Positions 1 through 8,673 of a stretch of 37,544 nt of DNA are shown here, piece after piece; the first letter of the stretch is position 1; every line of letters starts with the position of its first letter. Made by a program: the position numbers and the translations under genes. This stretch comes from Mesobacillus maritimus (GTDB lineage: Bacteria > Bacillota > Bacilli > Bacillales > Cytobacillaceae): the NCBI RefSeq assembly GCF_019749255.1, contig NZ_JACWFH010000018.1, forward strand, positions 15,004 to 52,547, given 5' to 3'. The notes under the pieces are model-generated. The model was not told the DNA's origin and ran no database searches. It saw nothing but the letters and a program-made list of their open reading frames with translations.

Positions 1-125
1 AGCTTCGTTTCGGTGCTATGAATGCTTCATAAGACACTTTCGTCAGAAATCCAGCTTCATTTCGGCGCTATGAATGCTTCATAAGACACTTCCGACGGAA
101 ATCCAGCTTCGTTTCGGCGCTATGA
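1..125. repeat. 52-bp tandem repeat, about 2.4 copies, locus 1
   Basis: The segment starting AGCTTC at position 1 recurs at 53 and again at 105, an exact 52-bp period with only a few substitutions between copies. Each unit contains GCTTCAT (24-30), an 18-base interval, then ATCCAGCT (49-56). The array is cut by the window edge, so its true size is unknown. It lies downstream of the sspE terminator in non-coding DNA. The same two motifs with the same 18-base interval and the same period recur at 24585-24709, so this is a dispersed family and not a local accident. Its function is unknown. Confidence 0.8.
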
Positions 126-219
126 AAAACTTCATGAAGCGCTAAAGAATGTATCTAGACTGAAAAACGGAATCATCTGTTTCCGCCCACATAAGTCACA
201 AATATGTTCCAGCATACAA

Positions 220-253
220 AAAAAACACTCTCCCCAAAGGGAAAGTGTTTTTT
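220..253 (-). terminator. Intrinsic terminator of sspE
   Basis: Read on the minus strand, an 11-bp GC-containing stem (224-234 with 239-249, one G-U pair) closes a four-base loop and is flanked by runs of A and T that extend the stem and give the U tract. It begins about a dozen bases after the sspE stop codon. Confidence 0.85.
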
Positions 254-265
254 AGTAAACATCAA

Positions 266-589
266 TTACTGTTGTCCAAATTGTCCAGCATTTTGAGATT
301 TTCTTGATTCAGCTTGCTGGTTTTGGCGTCTTACTTCTTGTGCATCTGTTTGGCTTTCAAGTCCAAATTCAGTTGAGAATTGACCTTGGCCAGATTTTGC
401 AGTTGGTTGGCTAGCCCCACGAGAAGCACGAGCATTTTGCTCACGTACTTGCTGAGCGTTTGTTTCGCTAGCGAACTCTGTACCAAATTGACCTGCACCT
501 GCACCTGCACCTTGAGAAGCTTGAGCATTTTGTTGTCTTACTTGTTGAATGTTAGTACCTGATTGAGTTTGGTTTGGTCTGTTTGCCAT
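266..589 (-). CDS. sspE: Gamma-type small acid-soluble spore protein
   Basis: Predicted 107-residue spore-core protein, a storage SASP degraded by the germination protease GPR to supply amino acids in outgrowth. It is rich in Gln, Asn, Ala and Gly with no Trp. It shows three repeats of the type (N/D)xQxVRxQN at about residues 13-21, 44-52 and 82-90. It has two GPR-like cleavage contexts, TEFASE (37-42) and TEFGLE (73-78). B. subtilis SspE is shorter (84 residues, from memory), so this one has a longer linker. The start chosen is the second of two adjacent ATGs because GGAGGTG lies 8 bases upstream of it. A longer in-frame extension to 622 has no ribosome site. It lies next to fabL as in B. 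subtilis. Forespore (SigG) expression is expected, but I could not place a convincing promoter. Confidence 0.93.
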   Translation of the reverse strand: MANRPNQTQSGTNIQQVRQQNAQASQGAGAGAGQFGTEFASETNAQQVREQNARASRGASQPTAKSGQGQFSTEFGLESQTDAQEVRRQNQQAESRKSQNAGQFGQQ

Positions 590-592
590 CAT

Positions 593-637
593 TATCACCT
601 CCACGACTATTAATTTAACCAACGCGGGGAGGTGATA
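593..637 (-). promoter_or_regulatory. Hairpin able to sequester the sspE ribosome binding site
   Basis: On the minus strand the sspE Shine-Dalgarno GGAGGTGATA (602 down to 593) is preceded by its exact complement TATCACCTCC (637 down to 628), giving a perfect 10-bp stem with a 25-base loop immediately before the start codon. If the transcript starts upstream of 637, the ribosome site would be buried. The inverted repeat is seen directly; a regulatory role is inference. Confidence 0.55.
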
Positions 638-687
638 TCCTAGAAAAAAATAATTTATTTTAGAATAATTTTACGAAAAATGGGTCC

Positions 688-1458
<771 letters not shown>

Positions 1459-1527
1459 TTAATTTGGTTTTATTTTAGCGGTTGCAGGTATATAAGACAA
1501 TATTAGAACTCAAACTACCTGTAGATA

Positions 1528-1543
1528 AGGCTCTTTTCTCAAA
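1528..1543. repeat. Dispersed 16-base repeat (inverse copy at 16373-16388)
   Basis: AGGCTCTTTTCTCAAA here is the exact reverse complement of 16373-16388, where it forms one arm of an inverted-repeat element. It lies in the non-coding interval between fabL and yfhS. Flanking bases do not align convincingly. Confidence 0.45.
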
Positions 1544-1708
1544 TTAAGTTAAACTGTGACGGAATGAGCTACGTTTCTCAGTAAGCCTTGCTTTTATAGA
1601 AAAAAAACATGCAGACTTAATTATAAAGTTCTTCGTAACCATAAACGTGAGGATTTAACACTACTTTTACGAAAACACTTTAGTAATAGCCTAGAAAGGA
1701 AGAGGTTT

Positions 1709-1933
1709 ATGTATGTTGGCAGAGATATGACTGAGTTGACCATGATGCCTAAAACGGATTGGAAGGATAGTGAACTCGCTTTTTTCCATCATTCGATGCA
1801 ACAGGTTGTGCCATACTTAAACGTTGAAGGACAGTCCCTTCACAGACAGATTATTGAAGAAATAGAGCGACGTGGCGGGATGAAACGAAATGAAGCAGAT
1901 TATACTCACGGCACAAGAGTTAGCTACGATTAG
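1709..1933 (+). CDS. yfhS: YfhS family protein of unknown function
   Basis: A 74-residue soluble protein with no membrane segment or signal peptide, beginning MYVGRDMTEL and ending in THGTRVSYD. Length and the conserved ends match the Bacillus YfhS family as I remember it, and the position between fabL and mutY is the same as in B. subtilis. GGAAGAGG precedes the ATG by a few bases. The family has no established biochemical role. It is rich in charged residues and in His (FFHHSMQQ), which might suggest a binding surface but does not define a function. Confidence 0.85.
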   Translation: MYVGRDMTELTMMPKTDWKDSELAFFHHSMQQVVPYLNVEGQSLHRQIIEEIERRGGMKRNEADYTHGTRVSYD

Positions 1934-1952
1934 ACGCTTGCGGTAAACACAA

Positions 1953-1980
1953 AAAAAAGAGGGGATACCCCCTCTTTTTT
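1953..1980. terminator. Bidirectional terminator between yfhS and mutY
   Basis: AAAAAAGAGGGG pairs with CCCCTCTTTTTT across the four-base loop ATAC. It has A and T tracts on both sides and lies between two convergent genes, so it can serve both. Confidence 0.9.
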
Positions 1981-1989
1981 ATTGTTCAC

Positions 1990-3090
1990 TCACTTTTCAA
2001 GATCAATAAATTGCTTGATAATTTTTTGATGTGAGACTGGGAACGCAAACTCTTTTAAATCTTCTGCTTTAACGAGCTTCAAAGCTGGCCCCTCTTGGAT
2101 ATCCCCCTGCAATTCCCCTGAAAAGACATGAATATTCCAGATTAGGTGTGAAAATACATGTTCAATCCTTCCAACCATGTCACCTAGCGATAAATCAACT
2201 TGATACTCTTCCTTGAAATATTCCTTGAATTGTTCCTTTTCACTTCTATATTCAATACTCACTTCAGCACTTGGGAATTCCCACATGTTCGCAAGCAATC
2301 CTGACTCAGGACGCTTACGGATCAAAATTCGATTCTGCTCATCCTTTAATACCGCTGTAACCAATTCAACTGGGCGTTGCTTTTTCTTTTTTGTTTTTAC
2401 AGGTAATTCATTCTGGACCCCTGCATCAAAGGCTTGGCAATGATCTCTAACGGGGCATAATAGGCATGATGGGGATGTTGGGGTGCAGATAAGCGCTCCA
2501 AGTTCCATTAAAGCTTGATTAAAATAGGAAGGATTTTCATGTGAAATTAAGCCTCTAACAGCTGTTTCAAATGTTTTCCGCGTTGATGGTTTAGCGATAT
2601 CTTCCCAAATCAACAAGATTCTTGAAAGAACACGCATTACATTTCCATCCACAGCAGGCTCAGGCTTCCCGTAAGCAATACTCAAGATGGCACCTGCTGT
2701 ATAGGGTCCTACCCCTTTAAGTGTTGCAATTTCCTTTGGGTCATCAGGTACCTGACCTTCGTATTTTTCATGCACTTCCTTTACGGCACTTTGTAAATTT
2801 CGAACTCTTGAATAGTACCCTAAACCTTCCCATGCCTTTAAAACTTGATCCTCATCAGCATTCGCTAATACTTCTATCGATGGAAATTTTTCTAAAAACC
2901 TAGTAAAATAAGGTATAACCGTATCCACTCTTGTCTGTTGGAGCATGATTTCTGAAACCCAAACTTTATAGGGGTCTTGATCTTTCCGCCAAGGCAAATC
3001 ACGCATCTCCATTTCAAACCATTCAATTAAATCTTTTTGAAAGGATTCTATATCCATTTCCTCTAATATTTTCAAACTGTTGTTCGTCAA
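1990..3090 (-). CDS. mutY: A/G-specific adenine DNA glycosylase
   Basis: Removes adenine mispaired with 8-oxoguanine in base-excision repair. The 366-residue protein has the full MutY layout. The catalytic Glu47 is in SEIMLQQT. The helix-hairpin-helix [12 protein letters not shown] is at about 124-135, and catalytic Asp148 is in AVDGNV. The [4Fe-4S] cluster motif C-X6-C-X2-C-X5-C uses Cys202, 209, 212 and 218. A C-terminal NUDIX-like domain (about 240-360) recognises the oxidised guanine. The start is TTG at 3088-3090, supported by GGAGG seven bases upstream. It is the yfhQ position of B. subtilis and is divergent from yfhP. Confidence 0.95.
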   Translation of the reverse strand: MTNNSLKILEEMDIESFQKDLIEWFEMEMRDLPWRKDQDPYKVWVSEIMLQQTRVDTVIPYFTRFLEKFPSIEVLANADEDQVLKAWEGLGYYSRVRNLQSAVKEVHEKYEGQVPDDPKEIATLKGVGPYTAGAILSIAYGKPEPAVDGNVMRVLSRILLIWEDIAKPSTRKTFETAVRGLISHENPSYFNQALMELGALICTPTSPSCLLCPVRDHCQAFDAGVQNELPVKTKKKKQRPVELVTAVLKDEQNRILIRKRPESGLLANMWEFPSAEVSIEYRSEKEQFKEYFKEEYQVDLSLGDMVGRIEHVFSHLIWNIHVFSGELQGDIQEGPALKLVKAEDLKEFAFPVSHQKIIKQFIDLEK

Positions 3091-3250
3091 TTTTAGGCCT
3101 CCACATGTTAAACATTCAAACTTTTTGGGAATATACTAATAACTGGACGTGCTGAAGTAAATTTTTTTAACCTTATTAACGTAAACTATAAATTGCAACG
3201 TTACAAGGGAATAAATCTTTTAATAAATTCCTGAAAAGGAGGGTTTTTCC

Positions 3251-4231
3251 TTGGACACAGGAACACATATTGTAATGGGGGTCGCAATCGGGGGTATCGC
3301 TACTCTTGACCCTGTAGTGACCGAAAGTTCTGTTACTGCAACCAGCGTCATTATTGCCACTATCGTCGGTTCCCAAATTCCAGATATCGATACAGTACTA
3401 AAATTAAAAAGCAATGCGGTTTATATAAGAAATCATCGTGGGATTACCCATTCCATTCCTGCAGTCATCCTTTGGCCCATGCTAATTGTAGGGACCGTTT
3501 ATTTATTTCAACCCGAAGTAAACCTAACTCACTTATGGATGTGGACTCAACTAGCTGTTTTTCTTCATGTATTTGTCGACATTTTCAATGCCTATGGTAC
3601 CCAAGCATTGAGACCTTTTTCAAGCAAATGGCTTGCTCTGGGTATCATCAATACATTCGACCCATTTATTTTCATTCTCCACGTAGCTGCCATTATCTTA
3701 TGGGTATTCGGGGCTTCACCAGGGTACTTGTTTCTCGGAATGTACGCTGTGATAGTGGCCTACTATATTCATCGCTTTGTTTTAAAGCGGAAATTATTAA
3801 AAATTGTCAACAAAATGATCCCTGACGCAACTGAGGTAATCATTGCACCGACGATGCGGAACAGCGAATGGCGAATAGCGGTCATGAATGACCATCAATT
3901 TTTCGTTGGAAGAGCCAAAGGGTTAACCGTAACCATATTAGACCAATTTAATCGAATTCCTGTTCCAGAAACAGCGGTTTTAACTGCCGCAATGGAAGAT
4001 CATAATCTTGCTGCATTTTTATCGTTTTCGCCTGTATACCGTTGGGAAATGGATGAATATGACGACCATTTTGAAGTTCGATTTATTGACCTAAGGTATC
4101 GTAGCAACGGTCATTATCCCTTCGTTGCGGTTGTCAAACTTGATAAAAACCACGAGATCCTGAGCTCTTATACTGGCTGGATTTATAGTGAAGAAAAACT
4201 CCAGAAAAAACTTGAAGTAATCCCAAATTAA
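3251..4231 (+). CDS. yfhP: YfhP, membrane-bound putative metal-dependent hydrolase (YdjM/DUF457-like)
   Basis: A 326-residue membrane protein. The N-terminal half carries conserved polar motifs of the LexA-induced YdjM-like family: THIVMG near residue 5, QIPDID near 40 and NHRGITHS near 58, a His/Asp pattern suggestive of metal binding. Several hydrophobic segments lie between about 65 and 180. The C-terminal part (about 185-326) is soluble and charged. The start is TTG with AAGGAGGG upstream. It is divergent from mutY, as in B. subtilis. The substrate is unknown; 'hydrolase' is a family label, not a demonstrated activity. Confidence 0.85.
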   Translation: MDTGTHIVMGVAIGGIATLDPVVTESSVTATSVIIATIVGSQIPDIDTVLKLKSNAVYIRNHRGITHSIPAVILWPMLIVGTVYLFQPEVNLTHLWMWTQLAVFLHVFVDIFNAYGTQALRPFSSKWLALGIINTFDPFIFILHVAAIILWVFGASPGYLFLGMYAVIVAYYIHRFVLKRKLLKIVNKMIPDATEVIIAPTMRNSEWRIAVMNDHQFFVGRAKGLTVTILDQFNRIPVPETAVLTAAMEDHNLAAFLSFSPVYRWEMDEYDDHFEVRFIDLRYRSNGHYPFVAVVKLDKNHEILSSYTGWIYSEEKLQKKLEVIPN

Positions 4232-4380
4232 ATCAGCAAGCGAATGTGCACTGTTCCTTGACTAATGGTCTGGCGCTTTCATATGACCTTTGCCCTCGAT
4301 AAATGTTTTTACGTGCAGTAGAGAAGCTACACCCGTTTATTGGTAAGTAATTCAATGAATACCCTTTGTGTTTTAACATA

Positions 4381-4411
4381 AAAAAGCGATGCTACCATAG
4401 CATCGCTTTTT
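4381..4411. terminator. Bidirectional terminator between yfhP and yfhJ
   Basis: A 14-bp perfect stem (4381-4394 with 4398-4411) with a three-base loop, flanked by A and T tracts, lies between two convergent genes. Confidence 0.9.
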
Positions 4412-4415
4412 TTAT

Positions 4416-4682
4416 TTAATGTAGGTCTTTCTCTTGCTCTAAAAAGTGCTTGTATTTGGGGTTTCTTGCTACAAAATCATGTAGCTTGTCACCATAATGT
4501 TGAATCCATTGGGTAACCACTTTTTCAGTCATTTCATTCCCTAAATACTCTCTTCCAGCCTTTGCTGAAGTCGTTTCGAAGTCATCCCACAAAAGTTCCA
4601 CCCATGTTAGCGCCTTTTGATAGCTAATATTGTGGTTTTTTTCTACTAATAAGTTCGCGAGTCTTTCATGATATTCATTCAT
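4416..4682 (-). CDS. yfhJ: YfhJ, WVELL-domain protein
   Basis: An 88-residue soluble, mostly helical protein of unknown role. The motif WVELLWDDFE gives the family its name. AAGGAGG lies nine bases before the chosen ATG; a longer in-frame reading to 4724 lacks a ribosome site and is not expected from family length. It is divergent from sspK, as in B. subtilis. In B. subtilis I recall csbB and yfhO between yfhJ and yfhP; here the two are adjacent. Confidence 0.85.
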   Translation of the reverse strand: MNEYHERLANLLVEKNHNISYQKALTWVELLWDDFETTSAKAGREYLGNEMTEKVVTQWIQHYGDKLHDFVARNPKYKHFLEQEKDLH

Positions 4683-4790
4683 TTGAAAAATCCTCCTTGC
4701 AAATTTATCCGCGGTTAAAGACACCAGAATCGATAGATACTATGAAAGCGTGTTGCTAAACGGCACGTAGAAACCCTCAAGGAGGCCGTT

Positions 4791-4961
4791 ATGCGAAATA
4801 AAGCAAAGAATTTCCCTAATATGAATCACAATCGTTTCGAAGGAGAGCCTCGTGCGAAAGCAGAATATGCTTCAAGAAGAGCCGACGGCACGATAAATAC
4901 CCATCCACAAGAAAGAATGCGTGCTTCTTCAAATAGAGATAGCGATACTCCAGATTTCTAA
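4791..4961 (+). CDS. sspK: Small acid-soluble spore protein SspK
   Basis: A 56-residue, highly charged and Asn/Arg-rich spore-core protein. It opens [10 protein letters not shown] and continues through [16 protein letters not shown] and [10 protein letters not shown], motifs I recognise from the SspK family. It is a few residues longer than the B. subtilis protein. AAGGAGG precedes the ATG by five bases. It sits between yfhJ and yfhH, the same place as in B. subtilis. Forespore expression is expected from the family. A GATACTA at 4736-4742 resembles a SigG -10 element, but no good -35 accompanies it. Confidence 0.9.
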   Translation: MRNKAKNFPNMNHNRFEGEPRAKAEYASRRADGTINTHPQERMRASSNRDSDTPDF

Positions 4962-4976
4962 ATTCTTTTATCGGGT

Positions 4977-4999
4977 AAAATCAGGTTATTCCTGATTTT
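4977..4999. terminator. Terminator between sspK and yfhH
   Basis: AAAATCAGG pairs with CCTGATTTT around TTATT. The hairpin overlaps the last codons and stop of yfhH and lies just after sspK, so it probably ends both convergent transcripts. Confidence 0.7.
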
Positions 5000-5321
5000 G
5001 CCTGTTTTTCCCTAGAAGGCTAATAGGAAGCGCTTCTTCGTTTTCTGGACTATTCATTCGATGCCCCCAAGCGAAAACACCATTCATATAATTTATTTTA
5101 AAATAACTACCAGGATCGCCCTCAACCTCATAGACATCTCCTGCTTTGAAATCATCGGGATTTAATAAGTAGGCCTTAGCCATTGCCATCTTACGCTCGA
5201 GCACGGCATATTCATTAACCATCCCTAGTTGTTCTGCCTTTCTTGCTTTCTCAGTAAGGCTGGCAATTTCTTGGTTTAATTCATGTTCAGTATATTGGCT
5301 ATATCGTTTTTCCGGCATCAT
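4986..5321 (-). CDS. yfhH: YfhH family protein (DUF1811)
   Basis: A 111-residue soluble protein. The N-terminal half is a predicted coiled helix (LNQEIASLTEKARKAEQLG, then AVLERKMAMAKAYL). The C-terminal half contains NGVFAWGHRMNSP and EEALPISLL, matching YfhH as I remember it. The start has two adjacent ATGs; GGGAGTG is 4-7 bases upstream. It is downstream of and co-directional with recX, so the two may be co-transcribed (64 bp between stop and start in the reverse order shown). Function is unknown. Confidence 0.82.
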   Translation of the reverse strand: MMPEKRYSQYTEHELNQEIASLTEKARKAEQLGMVNEYAVLERKMAMAKAYLLNPDDFKAGDVYEVEGDPGSYFKINYMNGVFAWGHRMNSPENEEALPISLLGKNRQNQE

Positions 5322-5385
5322 GTTTCACTCCCTATCTTTGTCCTATCATAGCGAAATTGACTTAATAAATAAAGGAAAAGCTAAG

Positions 5386-6213
5386 CTATTCAAAGGAGTC
5401 CTCTTCACCATCAGATACCTCTTCCAGATATCGGTCGATAAGTTCGATAGAAAATCCTTTATTATATAGAGCTTGTTTAATTTTTTGCTTATATTCAAAA
5501 CCAGTCCATTTTGAATATTTCCGTTGGAGCTTCTCTCCTTGATATCGAAGAGCATCTAGCTCATCCTCTACTACTTTTTCTGCAACGCTTTCCTCTGTCG
5601 CCAGCTGAATAACCCTGAATGGATATCCTTTACGTATCAGAAATTGTTCTAGTTTTTGCTTTAGAATCCGAGATGAATCTTTCTTATTTTTGACAACAAA
5701 TTTACTTGCAAGCAGTTCCGCTTTTTCTACTTGTCTCTCAAAAGGATATTCCAACATCGCTTCTTCCATTATCTTGCCGGTGATTCCCTTTTCCTTGAGA
5801 CCTATTTTGACCACCTCTGGTCCTTTATCCGTTGTATTCATTTGTGTCCGAACAAATGCCTTTGAAAATTCAACATCATCCAAGAACTTATATTTATATA
5901 GTTTATTTACCGCTTCCTGAATCGTTGGTTCCGGTATCTCTTTTTTGGTTAAGTACTCTCTAACCTCTCCTTCAGATCTCATTCGGTGAGATAAATAGTG
6001 AAGGGCCAAATTATAAGCTTTACGGATGTCGTCTTGATAAAGGATCTCTGTTACCGCTAGGTCGTCAAGTTCCATTCCTTTTTTCAATTGGTATTTAATA
6101 AGTACGTCTTCATCTACGCTAAACGCATATTCTTCTCCCTTACCACTATCCGCGAAAATACTATAACGATTTTTATTCTTTTTTTGAACACTAATCTTTG
6201 TAATGACTGGCAT
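5386..6213 (-). CDS. recX: Recombination regulator RecX
   Basis: RecX binds RecA filaments and modulates recombination and SOS activity. The 275-residue protein is rich in Lys and Glu with the three-helix repeats typical of RecX, for example ALHYLSHRMRSEGEVREYL (about 70-88) and a second copy around FLDDVEFSKAFVRTQMN. The chosen start MPVITKIS has GAGGTGG upstream; a longer reading to 6327 would overlap the yfhF leader and lacks a site. RecX is a little longer here than typical Gram-negative versions (about 150-170 residues) but normal for Bacillus. It is divergent from yfhF. Confidence 0.92.
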   Translation of the reverse strand: MPVITKISVQKKNKNRYSIFADSGKGEEYAFSVDEDVLIKYQLKKGMELDDLAVTEILYQDDIRKAYNLALHYLSHRMRSEGEVREYLTKKEIPEPTIQEAVNKLYKYKFLDDVEFSKAFVRTQMNTTDKGPEVVKIGLKEKGITGKIMEEAMLEYPFERQVEKAELLASKFVVKNKKDSSRILKQKLEQFLIRKGYPFRVIQLATEESVAEKVVEDELDALRYQGEKLQRKYSKWTGFEYKQKIKQALYNKGFSIELIDRYLEEVSDGEEDSFE

Positions 6214-6314
6214 TGTATCCACCTCTTCAATTAATTTACCATAAGATGAAAGGATTTTGGGGACAAGAGGCGTACTGAATGAGTAGGAATTAATTTCAAA
6301 AGGGACGTGGAGAA

Positions 6315-7217
6315 ATGAAGATTGCAATTGCAGGCGGTACCGGTCTCATCGGCAAAGCTCTTACTGATTATTTACATAAAAGTGGCCATGAAGTCATCAT
6401 TCTTACTAGACAAAAGCCAGCATCCCCAACTAGTAAGGATGCACGTTACATCTCATGGCTTAACAAAGACAGCTCCGCAATAGTCGAAGAACTCACAGGT
6501 GTGGATGCTTTTATCAACCTTGCCGGTTCTACCATCAATACCAGGTGGACAGACAAAGGGAAAGAGCAAATCGTTGAAAGTCGCATTCATATGGTAGAAA
6601 TACTATACAGTATCATCGGTGACCTCCCTGTGAAACCAAAGGTATTTATAAACGCAAGTGCAGTTGGCTTTTATGGTACTTCTGAGAAACAAATCTTTAC
6701 TGAAAGCTCTAGGATTGCTGGTCCCGATTTTTTAGCACAAACAGTTGTTCAATGGGAATCCGCAGCAAAGAAGATTGAATCAATGGGGATTAGGACCGTT
6801 TATTGTCGCTTTGGTGTGGTGTTAGATTCACATGGAGGTGCCCTCCCTCGGATGGTGTTACCCTATCACTTATTCATTGGTGGGACGATTGGAAATGGCC
6901 ATCAATGGCTGTCGTGGATTCATATACAGGACGTTGTAAGAGGGATATTATTTGTTATTGAACATGCTGACGTAAGAGGTCCTGTTAATTTTACCGCACC
7001 TGAACCAGTGCAAATGCAGGAGTTCGGCAAAACCTTAGCCACTGTATTAAATAAACCACATTGGTTCCCAGTACCTAGTTTTGCATTAAAAATACTACTT
7101 GGAGAAATGAGCTTATTGGTTTTAGAGGGACAAAAAGTGTTACCTAAAGCATTACTCGATCATGGTTTTTCCTTTCATTATCCACACCTCCGCCTTGCAC
7201 TTGAAGAAATTTTTTAA
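6315..7217 (+). CDS. yfhF: TIGR01777-type NAD(P)-dependent epimerase (YfhF, SDR39U1-like)
   Basis: A 300-residue atypical SDR protein. The Rossmann motif GGTGLIG is at residues 7-13. NASAVGFYG is the family's active-site region. A C-terminal helical DUF1731-like tail includes VLPKALLDHGFSFHYP, which is diagnostic for this group. GTGGAG precedes the ATG. Substrate unknown; the family is sometimes called 'cell division inhibitor' from an old SulA annotation, which should not be relied on. It is divergent from recX as in B. subtilis. Confidence 0.88.
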   Translation: MKIAIAGGTGLIGKALTDYLHKSGHEVIILTRQKPASPTSKDARYISWLNKDSSAIVEELTGVDAFINLAGSTINTRWTDKGKEQIVESRIHMVEILYSIIGDLPVKPKVFINASAVGFYGTSEKQIFTESSRIAGPDFLAQTVVQWESAAKKIESMGIRTVYCRFGVVLDSHGGALPRMVLPYHLFIGGTIGNGHQWLSWIHIQDVVRGILFVIEHADVRGPVNFTAPEPVQMQEFGKTLATVLNKPHWFPVPSFALKILLGEMSLLVLEGQKVLPKALLDHGFSFHYPHLRLALEEIF

Positions 7218-7442
7218 TGATGTTTCCTGATACAAACCCAGAGATAATTCTAGCTAAAGATTGACTAGTTATCACTGGATAACTTAGTTTTTCACATATG
7301 CGAAGTTTTTGCTGATCCAAAATGAGCATCTAGCAAAAGCAACAAAGTTCATAAAAAGAGCTCTTTAGAAAAATGAATTCTTGTTTAATCCTTCCAATAA
7401 TGGAAATACTGTTAAACGAAAACCATAGGAAGGGTGATAAGG

Positions 7443-7571
7443 ATGGCAGATAAAAAGCGAAAAGAAAAACGAAGACATACTTTATCAAGCATGCAAGAAG
7501 TAACTTATAGTCATGAATTTAGAGCTGCTGATCGAGCAGCAGGTTTTGCTAATAAGAAAAGAGACCAATAA
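7443..7571 (+). CDS. yfhE: YfhE family small protein
   Basis: A 42-residue, very basic protein: MADKKRKEKRRHTLSSMQ at the N terminus followed by EVTYSHEFRAADRAAGF. The TLSSMQEVTY core is what I associate with the Bacillus YfhE family. GGGTGATAAGG lies directly upstream. The gene is followed by a strong terminator, so it appears to be transcribed alone. Its role is unknown; spore-forming bacteria commonly carry it between yfhF and yfhD. Confidence 0.8.
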   Translation: MADKKRKEKRRHTLSSMQEVTYSHEFRAADRAAGFANKKRDQ

Positions 7572-7659
7572 ACTCTTTACATGTTCGTTTTTACTAGCTC
7601 AATGCACAAGAAGTTAAACTTATATTACCACTTATACCCCATGGCTTAATGCAAATGAT

Positions 7660-7697
7660 AAGAGCACGGAAATGTTTACGTTTCCGTGCTCTTTATT
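7660..7697 (+). terminator. Intrinsic terminator after yfhE
   Basis: A 13-bp perfect stem (7660-7672 with 7681-7693) with an 8-base loop is followed by TATTTTTTAT. It separates yfhE from yfhD, so yfhD needs its own promoter. Confidence 0.9.
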
Positions 7698-7723
7698 TTT
7701 TATATTGAAAGGGGTTTTCAAAA

Positions 7724-7909
7724 ATGGGACGTTCACGTGGGCAAAAAAGTAGAGATAAAAACACAGCAAAGTTACCTCAAGTGCCTCAGAATATGAAATC
7801 AGACGGAATAGATGTTGAGTTCGACCGTGAACTTGCTGACCACGAAGATCTTGAAGCAATGGCCCGTTCAAAAGCTGCTGACGCTCGAGTCAAAGGAAAA
7901 AAGCATTAA
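7724..7909 (+). CDS. yfhD: YfhD family small protein
   Basis: A 61-residue, highly charged protein. A basic N terminus (MGRSRGQKSRDKN) is followed by an acidic middle (DVEFDRELADHEDLEAMAR) and a basic tail (ARVKGKKH). Composition and length fit the YfhD-like family of spore-formers. GAAAGGGG precedes the ATG. It is the last gene of the yfh block here. No function is established. Confidence 0.8.
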   Translation: MGRSRGQKSRDKNTAKLPQVPQNMKSDGIDVEFDRELADHEDLEAMARSKAADARVKGKKH

Positions 7910-7922
7910 AGATGAACAAACC

Positions 7923-7951
7923 AAAAGCAGGATCGACAGATCCTGCTTTTT
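7923..7951 (+). terminator. Intrinsic terminator after yfhD
   Basis: AAAAGCAGGATC pairs with GATCCTGCTTTT across GACA, 13 bases after the yfhD stop, with a T run at the end. Confidence 0.9.
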
Positions 7952-8100
7952 GGTAAGGGGGATAGGTTTTTTTAATATGGGAAAGGGTGGAAGTTTGTGA
8001 TTTTTTTCACTAACTTTCCTAAAATAAATATAAGGTATTTCCACTTCATTGACAATGGTTTTCACAAATTGTTCATAGTATTTTTTACTTATTACCCGTT

Positions 8101-8352
8101 TTATCCACAAGCTTGTGGATATTGTGAATAACAATATGTAAATACCCTTAGGTCAAAAGACTGATCTGTGGATATTTTTATGTGGATAACCACATCTACC
8201 TCTGTGGACAATGTGAATAAGTCTGTGGAGTAATGAATAAATTAGGTTTTTGACTGTGTATAACTTGTTGAATAAGTTTTTGCTAAAGAAAACAACCCGA
8301 TACGTATTAGCTTTATGGTTTGAATTAGGACGTAACACGTACGTTATCCACA
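8101..8352. other. Cluster of DnaA-box-like 9-mers outside oriC
   Basis: Within 252 bases I find about ten sites resembling the DnaA box TTATNCACA. Exact on plus: 8101-8109 and 8344-8352. On minus: 8181-8189 (TTATCCACA), 8123-8131 and 8212-8220 (TTATTCACA), 8255-8263 (TTATACACA). One mismatch on minus: 8114-8122, 8167-8175, 8203-8211; a weaker one is 8224-8232. Two boxes are fused into the palindrome ATCCACAAGCTTGTGGAT (8103-8120). A further TTATTCACA lies at 8568-8576 (minus). No dnaA, dnaN or other replication gene is in the window, so a DnaA-titration or reactivation locus is more likely than an origin. DnaA binding itself is inference. Confidence 0.75.
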
Positions 8353-8388
8353 ACCGCCCCCTTCATAAATTACATTTTTGCAATTAGA

Positions 8389-8418
8389 AAAAGCGAACTA
8401 CCAATGCAGTTCGCTTTT
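8389..8418. terminator. Strong hairpin bordering the DnaA-box cluster
   Basis: AAAAGCGAACT (8389-8399) pairs perfectly with AGTTCGCTTTT (8408-8418) across an 8-base loop. It could end minus-strand transcripts from the MFS gene, although its stop codon is 255 bases away. Confidence 0.6.
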
Positions 8419-8673
8419 AGATATAGTAACTTGCAACTTCACAAGATGTATATGTGACACTTTTATAATAAACCGCCGCGGTACATTATATTCCACTTGA
8501 TGATCTTTAACCTAAACGACGTAAGCCCTACCTCTCTTACATCCTTACGGCTCCGAAGCCGATCCAGTGTGAATAAGTTTTACAACAAAAAATTTATAAG
8601 CAGAATGCCATAAGTTTATTGACATATTTTTTCCAATAAGTGAAGCTGAACTTTTATTATATAATTTTAAAAC
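8419..8673. other. Gene-free AT-rich stretch downstream of the MFS gene
   Basis: No credible ORF with a ribosome site. It holds one DnaA-box-like site (8568-8576, minus), the small hairpin CGGCTCCGAAGCCG (8548-8561), and a very AT-rich segment at 8577-8673. I cannot assign it a function; the AT-rich segment would be easy to unwind. Confidence 0.4.

Noticed and set aside
380-562. 60-codon plus-strand ORF antisense to sspE
   Set aside because: It mirrors the repetitive sspE coding sequence and has no ribosome site.
6214-6327. N-terminal extension of recX
   Set aside because: Not typical of RecX, no ribosome site, and it would overlap the start of divergent yfhF; the inner ATG has GAGGTGG.
7868-8353. 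Minus-strand ORFs of 88 and 66 codons across the DnaA-box region
   Set aside because: No ribosome binding sites, no recognisable protein pattern, and they run through terminator hairpins and box repeats.
8101-8673. Chromosomal or plasmid replication origin
   Set aside because: Box density fits, but there is no dnaA, dnaN or rep gene, and the flanks are normal chromosomal yfh genes.
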